From Dyadobacter psychrophilus (GTDB lineage Bacteria > Bacteroidota > Bacteroidia > Cytophagales > Spirosomataceae): a DNA stretch of 64,000 nt. The position numbers and the translations under genes are program-made. The DNA lies in contig NZ_FUZA01000002.1 of the NCBI RefSeq assembly GCF_900167945.1, forward strand, positions 558,001 through 622,000. The letters run 5' to 3'. Below, one piece after another: positions 8,101 to 16,513 of the stretch; position 1 is the stretch's first letter, and every line of letters starts with the position of its first letter. Below the pieces are notes generated by a model. That model saw only the letters and a list, made by a program, of their open reading frames with translations. It was not told the DNA's origin and searched no databases.

Positions 8101-9692
8101 TCCACACTTGACCTGATTCCATGGTTCAATGATACAATCGATTTCGACAGGGGAAGATTGTCATCTACAGTATAAATACCGTCGTCATTAAGGTCAATTG
8201 GATAGTACGGAGCGTCCGGGCTTTTCGGATTGTATATTTCTGTTTCTACCAGCACTTCGTTTCCCGCACAGTCCGCAATCCAGTTTACTTTTTTGCCCTG
8301 GGGATCGTTGTCGAGGCTTGCAACTTGTACGCTGATAGGAACAAGGCCGTTCCAGCCTTGCGCTAGCGTATTTGGCCCTAAAACGCAGTCTGCATTATCG
8401 AAACCCCATCCGTCGCCTATCTTAGCTGCTTTAAAAGCATTTTTGATTTGTTGGTAAACGTGCGAACCGTCAGCATATCCCATGTCCTCTGCTATTTCAA
8501 GCATTTTCTCGCGCAGATCTGGGAATGTTGATGAATAGGATATCTTTTCTGTAAAAGTCCTGAAAAAGAGCTTCAGTGATAATTCATAAGTTGCCTTTGG
8601 GTTATTCGGAATGAGTGGCAATATGATGAAAGTGCCATTTGCCGGATTCTTGTCAATGTAGCCTGTTTCGCCGACGTTCATACGAAAGAAGATTTTTGAC
8701 AACACGATGCTGTTATTGTCATAGTCGTATCCCGGCTGTCCCTCATCTTTCCAGAACAGACCCTTATAGCACTCGGGCATATTCCATTCATGGGGAGAAT
8801 TTCCAAAATTCCAAACATTGTATTGGCCCTGTTCATTACTTAAAAATTCCCAGTCCGGGTTTGCAAATCCGGCTCCCGGATCATTGAAATCTGCAAAATA
8901 ATTTTTTAAAGCTGCCCCTATTATATTGGCAAATCCTTCATTTAATGCTTGGGTTTCAGGGCCATAGTTTCCTGACCCCAAGCTATGTATGGAAATATGA
9001 TGGGTGAACTCGTGACCGATAATATCCCTGGATACCCGGGGATTTTTATTCCCTTGACCAACATTTAGAAATATCTGTGGCGGATCTGTATGGTGAGCGG
9101 CCGTTTGTGCTGTATTTGAGATTCTGGTAATTAAAGTTTTCAATCCACCTTTATCAACTCCTGCCCAACCAAACAAATTAAACGTCATTCGGTTAAATTC
9201 CTGAATGTGAGCCAATGCGCTTAAACCATAAATAGTAGGGTGTGGATGCTGGAAATTCCCTGGCAACGAATTTAGGTTGGGACTTGTATTGAATGGGCCA
9301 TTCTGATTTGGTCCAACAACAGGGGCGGCAAATGGATGTGTTATTTGGTCAGATTCATCTCCGACAACTTCAATATTGCCATATAGACCAAGCGCATCAT
9401 TCTTGAACGAACACAATGCTACAGAAGTCGAAGCAGGGTCATTCGGATCTCTGAGATACTTGGTTGCATACAAAGGAACATTGCCATGATAATATGTTTT
9501 CCCTGCAGGAATCTTGTAAGGTTCAGGCTGGTACATCGTTCCAAACGGACCTGCTTTTTCCTTGGGGGGATAATAGGGCTGTGCCGAAAGTGGACTGCAG
9601 TAGAAAATTAGCGTCATCAACATCATAACAGATGTTTGAAGAAATGGACAGCTGCTCATTTTAACTCGCAGTAATTGGGAGAGTTTTTGCAT
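5145..9692 (-). CDS. large secreted M4-type metalloprotease with a second, degenerate protease-like domain
   Basis: 1515 residues with a signal peptide (about 1-38). Residues about 150-430 match an M4 (thermolysin-like) gluzincin: the zinc motif HEFTH is at 227-231 and the glutamate ligand motif ALNEGFANIIG is at about 249-259 (E252). Residues about 515-760 look like a second M4 fold: VDHFAKKFNFQ resembles the M4 pre-motif region, then ALMDIFG, LWTIGSDLFG and LRSFSNP match the M4 C-terminal part. In this copy there is no HExxH and the ligand Glu position reads Arg (AIRRALMDIFG). Residues about 930-1330 are fibronectin/Ig-like repeats (ISPLEHDKLQAWNSVFEWQ, LLSPINDAVFN, LKYPSDGAQTV), then a DPNDP-rich linker. 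No T9SS tail is visible at its C-terminus (FGYIHTNKKP). The downstream gene encodes one. Confidence 0.8.
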   Translation of the reverse strand: MQKLSQLLRVKMSSCPFLQTSVMMLMTLIFYCSPLSAQPYYPPKEKAGPFGTMYQPEPYKIPAGKTYYHGNVPLYATKYLRDPNDPASTSVALCSFKNDALGLYGNIEVVGDESDQITHPFAAPVVGPNQNGPFNTSPNLNSLPGNFQHPHPTIYGLSALAHIQEFNRMTFNLFGWAGVDKGGLKTLITRISNTAQTAAHHTDPPQIFLNVGQGNKNPRVSRDIIGHEFTHHISIHSLGSGNYGPETQALNEGFANIIGAALKNYFADFNDPGAGFANPDWEFLSNEQGQYNVWNFGNSPHEWNMPECYKGLFWKDEGQPGYDYDNNSIVLSKIFFRMNVGETGYIDKNPANGTFIILPLIPNNPKATYELSLKLFFRTFTEKISYSSTFPDLREKMLEIAEDMGYADGSHVYQQIKNAFKAAKIGDGWGFDNADCVLGPNTLAQGWNGLVPISVQVASLDNDPQGKKVNWIADCAGNEVLVETEIYNPKSPDAPYYPIDLNDDGIYTVDDNLPLSKSIVSLNHGIRSSVDHFAKKFNFQALTGKGKYIQHIIGPSGPDFIPGAYGAQIKSDSDPSKTTLDQIAGNYFGGIYHSVKSVQLPESKESIAIRRALMDIFGLEISNEFRLSNGDEALWTIGSDLFGDGNYLRSFSNPKSKGQFNFYNVQGWDVAHPDQMAGVWTQFYYLIAKGTPLNGFTNVVGQTRFFTGLEDGVPEKIMFAAFLYFLPANPTFDDMVAAIQSSILFHGYKETSATWKKCNDALTCVIGKEFTPQPRLWAVDSEGNEVKEIDPFNAQFRSEEYFPDKIEYRLFEVSKNVAFDDQISPVYRAFQHTTEVLLPYIDEKDPGKRTNTAKFFLEEGTYYVRSRFYSAGGPGCASSLGGNLECRALEMMVNNWSPILQLTAAPIITKPISPLEHDKLQAWNSVFEWQATPGAAGYVLRVTDLTGKVPVQDVPVEATSDEAEAAELALAKERDYSWQIIATHKLGSEEGVTWDKGLKKFLQTGLTDIDIFGSWTDPMSFLTDLPESPLLVPPGPADAEHVPPFGEEILLSAKEVPGASGYRYHILDKKDDMETPQVLYDHENLKLPDISDGKVYTWAFEPYKDITAPFITEQEFGKKYFSTFVVDYALIPAPQLLSPINDAVFNYGTSTPDEVFNWLPVAGAMEYDYSIDFFEDPVTNNHSSTSEVSVIHNVGNVSAKAQGGFRWKVRAKGKDENGNWIEGPYSPLSFYWLRPEKTTLKYPSDGAQTVDNHKAEFSWHEQWAPAGHLFRLWKNNVIVFEKEVFGTSITITNLEVNSDYTWDAPAMTKTPTATHFPKTYTFAHFRTANAPDEEKNGTEIKEYDPNEEQSDPGNPNDPNDPDQDSGKNFLPVLGFTLDVTDSETANIPNSYNYKVTVTNDKGYFQEWENCFVNGFGVPFIPEDLTVADINGDLPEETAMFTVKIEITNLNGIADNYAATPSWNFWLYLYDGLPAVQQIGKMPLIDAIPKSGAFGGRWVGASVEFDFGYIHTNKKP

Positions 9693-10107
9693 AGATAATG
9701 TGTATTTGAAATGACCTACTATTTAAAACGCCTCAAATAGCGCATTTCATCACACCTCTCCTTTATCCAATGAATTAACGGTTACGCGAATTTTCCAAAC
9801 GGTTTTTTGATCAAAAAAACAATTTCCAGTATGTTGGTTTTTCTGGGACAGCAAAGGTCCTTTTGCACGAAGTATGGGGCTTTTTGAGGTTGGCCGGAAT
9901 AGAGTACTTTGGTGAAAATAGCCAAATTATAAGCACTGCTTATAATAGTTTACGAAAACCGTAAATCCTAACCTTTAAATAATTCAAACGCGCCTCTGGC
10001 TCATTGGCTGTTTTTTCTCTCAAACATTATACTGAAAATTAGGCTCAGCAAATGCGAGGTCTTGGGCAATGCATTCGGCTCATTCATATTGATAACGAAT
10101 AGAAAAA
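9693..10107. promoter_or_regulatory. 415-bp divergent intergenic region with a 21-bp dyad
   Basis: This gap separates the divergent metalloprotease and S74 fibre genes and must hold both promoters. It contains no open frame of note. The only strong element is a perfect 9-bp inverted repeat with a 3-bp centre, ATTATAAGC-ACT-GCTTATAAT (9926-9946), which looks like an operator for a dimeric regulator. No full TTG/TAnnTTTG promoter pair was found on either strand. Confidence 0.4.
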
Positions 10108-11856
10108 ATGAGAAACAGAACACTACACTTAAACATGCAGACAAATCAATTACCATCAAATTATCGAACATTGCTCATCGCAATAATACTGCTGCTTCTT
10201 TGCTTACTAGCTCGAGCACAAGCGCCAAAGCAGTTTAGTTTCCAAGGAGTCGCGCGGGACGCGGCAGGGAAAGTTATTGGGAATGCAAACATTGCTATTC
10301 GACTGACAATTCATTTAGGAGCTGCTGACGGACCATCCAGTTTTACAGAGGAACATAACGTACAAACCGGTGCAGGAGGTATTTTTAACGTATCAGTAGG
10401 CAGCGCGGGAGGAAATCTTGCTTTGGTGGATTGGAAGGCAAATTCATATTTTTTGCAAGTTGAAATGGATCAAGAAGGTGGAAGTAATTATAGTGATATA
10501 GGCACTACTCAGCTACTTAGCGTTCCTTATGCATTACATGCCGAAGAAGCGGCAAGATTAAAGAATGATGATCCGATAGTTCTTAAAGGAACATTTGGTA
10601 GCGGAAATATTTTATCCGGTGTTGGTTCAGGATCCAGGTTGATATGGTATCCAAGAAAAAGCGCATTTCGAGTAGGGCATACGATAGGTGGCTGGGAAGA
10701 CGGAAGCATAGGTGATTATTCAATAGCAATGGGACACGGGTCCAATGCAAGTGGGAAATATTCCACTGCGCTAGGTAAATCTTCCGCGGCAGATGGAAAA
10801 GATGCAATTGCGCTTGGTTCCGGAGCGAATGCGTCAAATGAATTTTCCACAGCACTGGGCTATGGTGCAACGGCTTCTGCCCAAGGCAGCATTTCATTGG
10901 GTTTTTCGGACGCTACGAATGATTTTGCCGTGGCTATTGGGTATGAAACATTGGCAAGTGGAGGTCATTCAGTATCAATAGGTGCGGCTAGTAAATCAAC
11001 AGGCTTTCATTCAGTGGCAATGGGTGGTGGCAGTCTAGCTTCTGGAAGCTATTCTGTCGCTATTGGGGAAAGCTCAAGAGCAAAAGCCCTTAGGTCTACG
11101 ACCCTTGGTGCTTACAACTGGATAGGTGACAATCCTAATCCAGATGTCGCAGCTGCAACTGATAGAATTTTTCAGATTGGAAATGGAACAGGAGAAAATA
11201 CGCGCTCCAATGCGATGACCATAATGAGAAATGGAAATATTGGTCTTGGAAATAATACCGTAGATCCACAATTTCCGTTGGACGTAGCTGGTCGCTTAAG
11301 AATCAGACATAACGGTTCTACTGCCGGAATTTATCTAGATGCCTCACAAAGCGCTGCCGAAGGTTTCGTGGGAATGAAGACGGACAAAGAAATCGGGCTC
11401 TATATAAACGCAGCATGGCGGTTTTGGGTAAACGACCAAGGTAATGGTTACTTAAACGGCAACCTGATCCAGACCTCAGACCGCCGCCTTAAAACAAACA
11501 TTCAACCTTTCAAAAACAGCCTCGCCAAGGTCAATAACTTGCAGGGTTATCATTACAATTGGGAAGATAAAGCCAAAGATCAGACGCTTCAAACGGGTTT
11601 GATTGCGCAGGAAGTTGAGGCGATTTTTCCTGAGCTGGTTTCGACGAATAAAGATGGGTTTAAATCTGTCAACTACATTGGTTTGGTTCCGCACCTGATT
11701 GAGTCTGTTAAGGAATTGAAAAGCAAAACGGATGAAATTGCCGTGCTGCGCAAGGAATTGGAAGGCATGCGGGAAATGGGTAAGCGGTTGGAGTTGCTGG
11801 AAGCGAGTATCAATAAAGGAGCCGGTGTTTCGGAAGTTAAAACAGCTGCAAAATGA
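10108..11856 (+). CDS. secreted trimeric-fibre-like protein with YadA-type head repeats and S74 domain
   Basis: 582 residues. The hydrophobic N-terminus (about 20-38) ends in LLARAQ and is a signal peptide; ATG at 10135 is an alternative start. Residues about 40-150 are the Bacteroidota N-terminal beta domain that begins FSFQGVARDAAGK and ends LLSVPYALHAEEA. Residues about 205-330 are 14-residue YadA head-like repeats (ALG.GA.AS...ST, SIG.AS.S...SV), typical of trimeric adhesins. A peptidase-S74 domain follows from 457 (SDRRLKTNIQ, LIAQEVEAIFPELV, VNYIGLVPHLIESVK), with a terminal coiled coil. It has no T9SS tail of its own; the next gene, which overlaps its stop, has one. A decayed relative lies at 2464-2792. 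Confidence 0.85.
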   Translation: MRNRTLHLNMQTNQLPSNYRTLLIAIILLLLCLLARAQAPKQFSFQGVARDAAGKVIGNANIAIRLTIHLGAADGPSSFTEEHNVQTGAGGIFNVSVGSAGGNLALVDWKANSYFLQVEMDQEGGSNYSDIGTTQLLSVPYALHAEEAARLKNDDPIVLKGTFGSGNILSGVGSGSRLIWYPRKSAFRVGHTIGGWEDGSIGDYSIAMGHGSNASGKYSTALGKSSAADGKDAIALGSGANASNEFSTALGYGATASAQGSISLGFSDATNDFAVAIGYETLASGGHSVSIGAASKSTGFHSVAMGGGSLASGSYSVAIGESSRAKALRSTTLGAYNWIGDNPNPDVAAATDRIFQIGNGTGENTRSNAMTIMRNGNIGLGNNTVDPQFPLDVAGRLRIRHNGSTAGIYLDASQSAAEGFVGMKTDKEIGLYINAAWRFWVNDQGNGYLNGNLIQTSDRRLKTNIQPFKNSLAKVNNLQGYHYNWEDKAKDQTLQTGLIAQEVEAIFPELVSTNKDGFKSVNYIGLVPHLIESVKELKSKTDEIAVLRKELEGMREMGKRLELLEASINKGAGVSEVKTAAK

Positions 11857-12566
11857 GAAGACTTCTAATAATTACAGGTTTTTGCTGCTCAGTCACCATG
11901 GCTGGCGCACAATCCATTTCCCCTTCCGGGATTTACGGGGCGTCCGGCACTTCGCCCGGTGGCGGGGCAAGCGTCAGCTGGGTTTTGGGAAGTTTGACGC
12001 TGCAGGCAATGTCCGCATTGCCGGTGAAGCTTATCGATTTTAAATGTGTGCTTACCGATGCTTCCACCGTGTCACTTACATGGAGCACGTCGGAGGAAAC
12101 CAACAGTGATTTTTTCGCAATCCAGCATAGCGTTGATGGCAAACAGTGGACGCAGATCGGGCAGGTGAAGGCGAATGGTGAGAGTGGTGCGGTGAAGACT
12201 TATGAATTTGAACATGGCAGCCCCGTGAGCGGAGATAATTTTTACCGGCTCAAAATGGTGGATCACGATGCAACTTTTGCGTATAGTCGTGTGCGTAATA
12301 TTTATTTCAAAGGCATAAGCGGGGTTACATTTCATCCCAATCCGGTTTCAGACTGGCTAACGGTCGATGTCAAGGATTGGGTTACGGTGAAAGATCTGAA
12401 AATTACCAATGTCGCTGGTGTTACAGTCGGAGCGTTTCGGGAAGAGCAATTGCAGAAGTTGACGGGAAAGGCGTTTGATTTTCAGGACTTTTCTTCCGGA
12501 ATCTATATCATCAGTGTAACCAGAAAGGACGGATCTGTACAATCCGAAAAAATTATCAAGAACTAA
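11853..12566 (+). CDS. small secreted protein with T9SS sorting tail, coupled to the S74 fibre gene
   Basis: 237 residues. The ATG overlaps the TGA of the S74 gene (ATGA, 11853-11856), so translation is likely coupled. There is a signal peptide (1-19, MAGAQ), a short Gly/Ser-rich segment (GIYGASGTSPGGGASVSW), a beta-sandwich domain of the FKCVLTDASTVSLTWSTSEE type, and a T9SS type A sorting domain from about 163 (FHPNPVSDWLTVDV ... FSSGIYIISVTRKDGS). The context suggests it serves the fibre protein, perhaps as its outer-membrane partner. That role is inference. Confidence 0.8.
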   Translation: MRRLLIITGFCCSVTMAGAQSISPSGIYGASGTSPGGGASVSWVLGSLTLQAMSALPVKLIDFKCVLTDASTVSLTWSTSEETNSDFFAIQHSVDGKQWTQIGQVKANGESGAVKTYEFEHGSPVSGDNFYRLKMVDHDATFAYSRVRNIYFKGISGVTFHPNPVSDWLTVDVKDWVTVKDLKITNVAGVTVGAFREEQLQKLTGKAFDFQDFSSGIYIISVTRKDGSVQSEKIIKN

Positions 12567-12601
12567 AATCATCAACAACTAAAAACCCAAACCCTGACCC
12601 A

Positions 12602-13738
12602 ATGCAAACCAAGGAAATTGCAATCATTGGCGGCGGAATCGCAGGTTTGACATTAGCCGTCAGCCTGAGAAACACGCGATTCAAGTGCCATATATTTGAA
12701 AAAAGTACAGAGTTTAAAGAGATAGATGCTTCAATCAGCTTATTTCCGAATGCCTTGCGGGTACTCCGACAACTGGGGGTTTTGAAAGATGTAATGGACA
12801 TAGCGAGCGGAATAACGAAAATCATAATGAAAACGGATCAGGGCAAAATCCTGGGTCAGACTGAACCAAGATATCAGCTTCCAGCCATGAGTATGCACCG
12901 CGCTGACCTGCATGCCATCCTGGTCAAACACGCCAATGCAACATTTTATTCGGATCACGAGCTTGAATCCTTTCAAAATACGCCTGATGGAAAGGTCAAT
13001 GTTAGCTTTAAGAATGGTGTGTTTAAAGTGTTTGACGCAATGATCGGCGCCGACGGGATTCACTCAGTTGTCAGGCAAAACATTATTGGTGATGGAAAAC
13101 CTATTTTTCGGGGTTACAGCATCTGGTGTGGCATAGCCGAATCAAATGCAGGCGTGGGTTATACAAGTGAGAGTTACGGCAAAGGGGAACGATTTGGCAT
13201 TATCCCGATCAGCAAAAGTCAATGTGGCTGGTGGGCAACAAAGAATGAGAAGTTTATGGCAGACGACGAGCCCGAGGGAACGAAGCAAAAATTGCAAAGG
13301 TTATTCGGCAGCTGGCATGATCCGATCCCGGAACTAATCTCCAAAACCGGCAAAATCTTCAAAACAAGCTTGTCAGACAGGATTCCTGTCCGAGGATGGT
13401 CCAGAGGAAATTGTACGCTATTAGGAGACGCAGCGCACCCGACCACGCCCAACCTGGGGCAAGGCGGGTGTCTTGCCATAGAGGGGGCCTATATACTCGG
13501 AGAGATCATCCGGAAATACGGCATTACAGATACGGTCTTTCAGCGGTACGAATCCCTGCATTTTATCCACGCAAAAAACATTGTCCAGGACAGCCGTAAA
13601 CTGGGTAAGGTTGGACAACTGGAAAATAGCATTGCTGTTTACGTAAGGAATAAGATCCTAAGCCTGACCCCTTCATCCTTCACGCTGAAAGTTGTCGATA
13701 AATACTTTTTGTATGACGTTACAACGATGAAATTGTAA
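12602..13738 (+). CDS. FAD-dependent monooxygenase (aromatic hydroxylase/UbiH family)
   Basis: 378 residues, the usual length for the single-component flavin hydroxylase family. It has the N-terminal dinucleotide motif GGGIAGL (11-17), the FAD motif GADGIHSVVR (about 154-163) and the late motif LLGDAAHPTTPNLGQGG (about 276-292). The substrate cannot be read from the sequence. Relatives include zeaxanthin epoxidase, kynurenine hydroxylase and TetX. It lies 35 bp after the T9SS-tail gene and ends 4 bp from a convergent gene, so it may be the last gene of that transcript. Confidence 0.8.
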   Translation: MQTKEIAIIGGGIAGLTLAVSLRNTRFKCHIFEKSTEFKEIDASISLFPNALRVLRQLGVLKDVMDIASGITKIIMKTDQGKILGQTEPRYQLPAMSMHRADLHAILVKHANATFYSDHELESFQNTPDGKVNVSFKNGVFKVFDAMIGADGIHSVVRQNIIGDGKPIFRGYSIWCGIAESNAGVGYTSESYGKGERFGIIPISKSQCGWWATKNEKFMADDEPEGTKQKLQRLFGSWHDPIPELISKTGKIFKTSLSDRIPVRGWSRGNCTLLGDAAHPTTPNLGQGGCLAIEGAYILGEIIRKYGITDTVFQRYESLHFIHAKNIVQDSRKLGKVGQLENSIAVYVRNKILSLTPSSFTLKVVDKYFLYDVTTMKL

Positions 13739-13742
13739 CCGC

Positions 13743-14894
13743 CTACACAAGTTTACGTCCCTTCCACTCATACGCCGGTTTCTGCGCGGCCAGCCCGAAA
13801 AAGCAAACGTAAAAAGGATAAATAATCTGCGTTACCGGAATGTATAGAATTGATTTTGGCTTTTTCAAAAACGATAATACAGAGCCAAGAAAAAGCCACT
13901 CAGGCAGACATTTAGCAGATAACAGGCTCAAAAAAAAGTAGCCATCTACAAGTCCAAAAGAATATAGCAAGGCACTGATTATCAGCGAAAAGTTGCAAGC
14001 AAAAACATAAAGTGCCAGAAAAAGAGGCGTTTTACTTTGATAATGTTTCCATTTGCTTGCCCAGCGCTTGCGCTGACAAAAGAAAGCCTGCCAGTTGTTG
14101 TGCGCCTTCGTAGTAACAATCGCCCTCGGATCTTTCAGAAAATGGACCCCTTCCGGATATTTCGCAGCAATCTTATGCATCAAAAATTCGTCATCACCTG
14201 AGGCAATGTGCCGCACGCCATCAAATCCACCGACTTCCAGAAAGGCATTCTTTTCATAAGCCAGGTTAGCCCCATTGCATAAAGAAGGATATCCCGCCGC
14301 AATCGCGCTCGCACCACTTCCGATCAGGCTTGCAAATTCCACTGTCTGCAAATGATCCGTAACCGATTTTTCCTCTGAAAAAGTAACAGGCGCACTGATC
14401 AATTTTGCATTGGTTGCTGCATAACATGCGGCAATGGCCTGTAACCAGCCCGATTCCACACGGCAATCACCGTCTGTGGTCACAATAAGGTTTCCTTTTG
14501 CGCGGGCTATAGCTGTTTCGATCGCCCACTTTTTAGGCGATGTTGTAACGGTGTCGGGAAGCGCTATTAATTGCAGATTTACCTGGGAATTGGCGGCAAA
14601 TGCCCGAACGATGGCTGCCGTCCGGTCAACGGAACCGTCATCCATAATGAGGACTTCAAATTGCTCGTGCGGAAAGTGCTGTTTGTCCAGGTCATTGAGC
14701 AAAAAACCAATGTTTTCTGCTTCATTACGCACCGGAACGATAACAGTAATGAAAATTCTTTTGTCAAATTTAAAAACACCCGATGGCTTGATCCGATTCC
14801 AGAAAAAGGTAAGAATGAATGTGAAGACCGCATAACTCAAAATCAGGAGCCAGAGTAGGGGAATAAGCCATGAAAGCAGGTAATGTTCTGTCAT
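13743..14894 (-). CDS. membrane-anchored family 2 glycosyltransferase
   Basis: 383 residues. One N-terminal membrane segment (about 7-30) is followed by a GT-A domain: VIVPVRNEAENIG (about 50-62), LIMDDGSVDRT, the TDGD metal-binding motif (about 140-143), and the RKRWASKWKHY acceptor motif (Q/RxxRW type). Two or three C-terminal membrane helices follow. It is a processive-type or lipid-linked GT2 that uses a nucleotide sugar at the inner membrane. It starts 4 bp after the flippase-like gene 14899-15918, so the two probably act on the same glycolipid. Confidence 0.85.
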   Translation of the reverse strand: MTEHYLLSWLIPLLWLLILSYAVFTFILTFFWNRIKPSGVFKFDKRIFITVIVPVRNEAENIGFLLNDLDKQHFPHEQFEVLIMDDGSVDRTAAIVRAFAANSQVNLQLIALPDTVTTSPKKWAIETAIARAKGNLIVTTDGDCRVESGWLQAIAACYAATNAKLISAPVTFSEEKSVTDHLQTVEFASLIGSGASAIAAGYPSLCNGANLAYEKNAFLEVGGFDGVRHIASGDDEFLMHKIAAKYPEGVHFLKDPRAIVTTKAHNNWQAFFCQRKRWASKWKHYQSKTPLFLALYVFACNFSLIISALLYSFGLVDGYFFLSLLSAKCLPEWLFLGSVLSFLKKPKSILYIPVTQIIYPFYVCFFGLAAQKPAYEWKGRKLV

Positions 14895-14898
14895 TGAG

Positions 14899-15918
14899 TT
14901 AATTATTGGAGTTTGAAAATTTCATCTTACTCCATTTATATTTCCAGATCAGGAAAATTCCGATCAGTATCGGTCCGAGCACATTGAGTATCCAGACTAA
15001 AAAGGTAGCCGCAATAATTTCTTCCGCGGGCAAATTGTATTGTTCAAAAACCAGCAAAGCCGTAAATTCTCTCAGCCCCAGATCACCCAACACATTGATA
15101 GCCGGGATCAGTGTTTTGGCCAAAAAAATCAGCGAAACCGCTGAGGAAAGTTCAATTACAGGAACGGGAAAGTCGAAAAGCGATAATGCCAGCACAAACT
15201 GACTCAAAAAGACAAGATAACGAAGCAAACCATAAAACGCAGAAACGGCCAAATCCCATGCAGAATAATTGCCAATGATGCGTAAATAAGTATTTGCCTT
15301 TTGAAAAACTCTCTTCTCAGGATGCCAATCTGTAAGCGGCTTGCGAAACCATACCACCAGGATACCGGATATAGTAACCACGGCGAGCAGCGCATTGATC
15401 ACTTGCTTGCTCTGCAATGACAGCCCGATTTTTTCCTGCAAATGAAACCAACCGACCGCACCGCCTGCAACAGAAATGTAAAACTGAATTCCGTTAGAAA
15501 CAATGGCCGCACCGATCGCTTCGAGCCGCCGATCCGATTTAAGTGCAGCCACGCGCCCGATCGTGTCGCCGAGCTGCGCTGGCGCAGCCACGCCGAAGGC
15601 AAGCCCGGTTAATGTCCCGCGAAAAGCGTCCCGAAAGGTGATATCAACCACTTTTTTAGCTAATCGCTGCCATTTCAGACTTTCCAGAGCCCAATTAACA
15701 GGCACCAGCAGGAGCATCACGAGAAGGACCGGATGATGATCTGATACAAGGATATCGTGAAAAACGGATCCCACATCGCCAATGCCTTTTTGCTCATTAC
15801 GGAAGGTTTTATAGATGTAGCTCAGGATGAGGATCGTGACAATCAGCTTGCCCAGCCACAGCAGGTTTTGCAGGTTTCTTTTTTCTTTGGCAGTAGAGAG
15901 TTCCTTATCTTGCACCAT
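14899..15918 (-). CDS. flippase-like multi-spanning membrane protein (LPG synthase TM / UPF0104 family)
   Basis: 339 residues with about eight predicted membrane helices. It matches the family of the membrane half of lysylphosphatidylglycerol synthase: NWALESLKWQRL, then GLAFGVAAPAQLGDTIGRVAAL, then NVLGDLGLREFTALLVFEQ. Such stand-alone proteins often sit beside glycosyltransferases in hopanoid or glycolipid pathways, as here. The start chosen is the ATG at 15918-15916 (MVQDKEL). A longer frame exists upstream but would lie inside ruvC. The start codon overlaps the plus-strand ATG at 15917. Confidence 0.75.
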   Translation of the reverse strand: MVQDKELSTAKEKRNLQNLLWLGKLIVTILILSYIYKTFRNEQKGIGDVGSVFHDILVSDHHPVLLVMLLLVPVNWALESLKWQRLAKKVVDITFRDAFRGTLTGLAFGVAAPAQLGDTIGRVAALKSDRRLEAIGAAIVSNGIQFYISVAGGAVGWFHLQEKIGLSLQSKQVINALLAVVTISGILVVWFRKPLTDWHPEKRVFQKANTYLRIIGNYSAWDLAVSAFYGLLRYLVFLSQFVLALSLFDFPVPVIELSSAVSLIFLAKTLIPAINVLGDLGLREFTALLVFEQYNLPAEEIIAATFLVWILNVLGPILIGIFLIWKYKWSKMKFSNSNN

Positions 15919-15925
15919 GATTAAA

Positions 15926-16510
15926 ATGCAGCAAACCGACGCTACCGAAAAAGTGATTATTGGAGTGGATCCCGGCACCCAGGTGATGGGTTACGGCGTG
16001 ATTTCGGTGAAAGGCCAGCACATTACTTTGGTTCAATATGGTGTTATTCATCTGAGCAAATATACTACGCATGAATTGAAGTTAAAGAAAATCTTTGAGC
16101 GCATTACCCAGCTAATTGAAGACTATCTGCCCGACGAAATGGCGATTGAAGATCCATTTTACGGGAAAAATCCGCAGTCTATGCTCAAACTGGGCCGTGC
16201 GCAGGGTGTGGCAATGGCAGCGGCGCTGGCGAGGGACATTCCCATTGTCGAGTATTCTCCCAAAAAGGTGAAACAATCCGTCACAGGCAGCGGCAGCGCT
16301 TCCAAGGAACAGGTTGCCTATATGCTTGAAAAAATTCTCAATATGGAGCTGAGCCGTGAATTTATGGATGCAACAGATGGAATTGCCATCGCCATTTGCC
16401 ATCAGTATCACGCCAATTCGCCCGCTTCTGTTTCCTCAGGATCTTCCAAAAAATCCAAAAAAGGAGGTTGGGGCGCATTCGTCAGCGAGAATCCTGAACG
16501 TGTAAAATAG
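15926..16510 (+). CDS. ruvC: Holliday junction endonuclease RuvC
   Basis: 194 residues. RuvC cleaves Holliday junctions together with RuvAB. The catalytic acidic residues are visible: the Asp of IIGVDPGTQVMGYG near the N-terminus, the Glu of MAIEDPFYGKN, and the DATDGIAIAICH motif. The Lys/Ser-rich C-terminal tail (SSGSSKKSKKGG) is longer than in E. coli RuvC. The start is either ATG 15926 or ATG 15917. The second would share bases with the divergent flippase-like gene's start, so I prefer 15926. Confidence 0.92.
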   Translation: MQQTDATEKVIIGVDPGTQVMGYGVISVKGQHITLVQYGVIHLSKYTTHELKLKKIFERITQLIEDYLPDEMAIEDPFYGKNPQSMLKLGRAQGVAMAAALARDIPIVEYSPKKVKQSVTGSGSASKEQVAYMLEKILNMELSREFMDATDGIAIAICHQYHANSPASVSSGSSKKSKKGGWGAFVSENPERVK

Positions 16511-16513
16511 CTC

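Noticed and set aside
12602..13738. TetX-like tetracycline-inactivating enzyme
   Set aside because: Only general flavin hydroxylase motifs are visible; nothing marks tetracycline as substrate and no resistance gene context exists.
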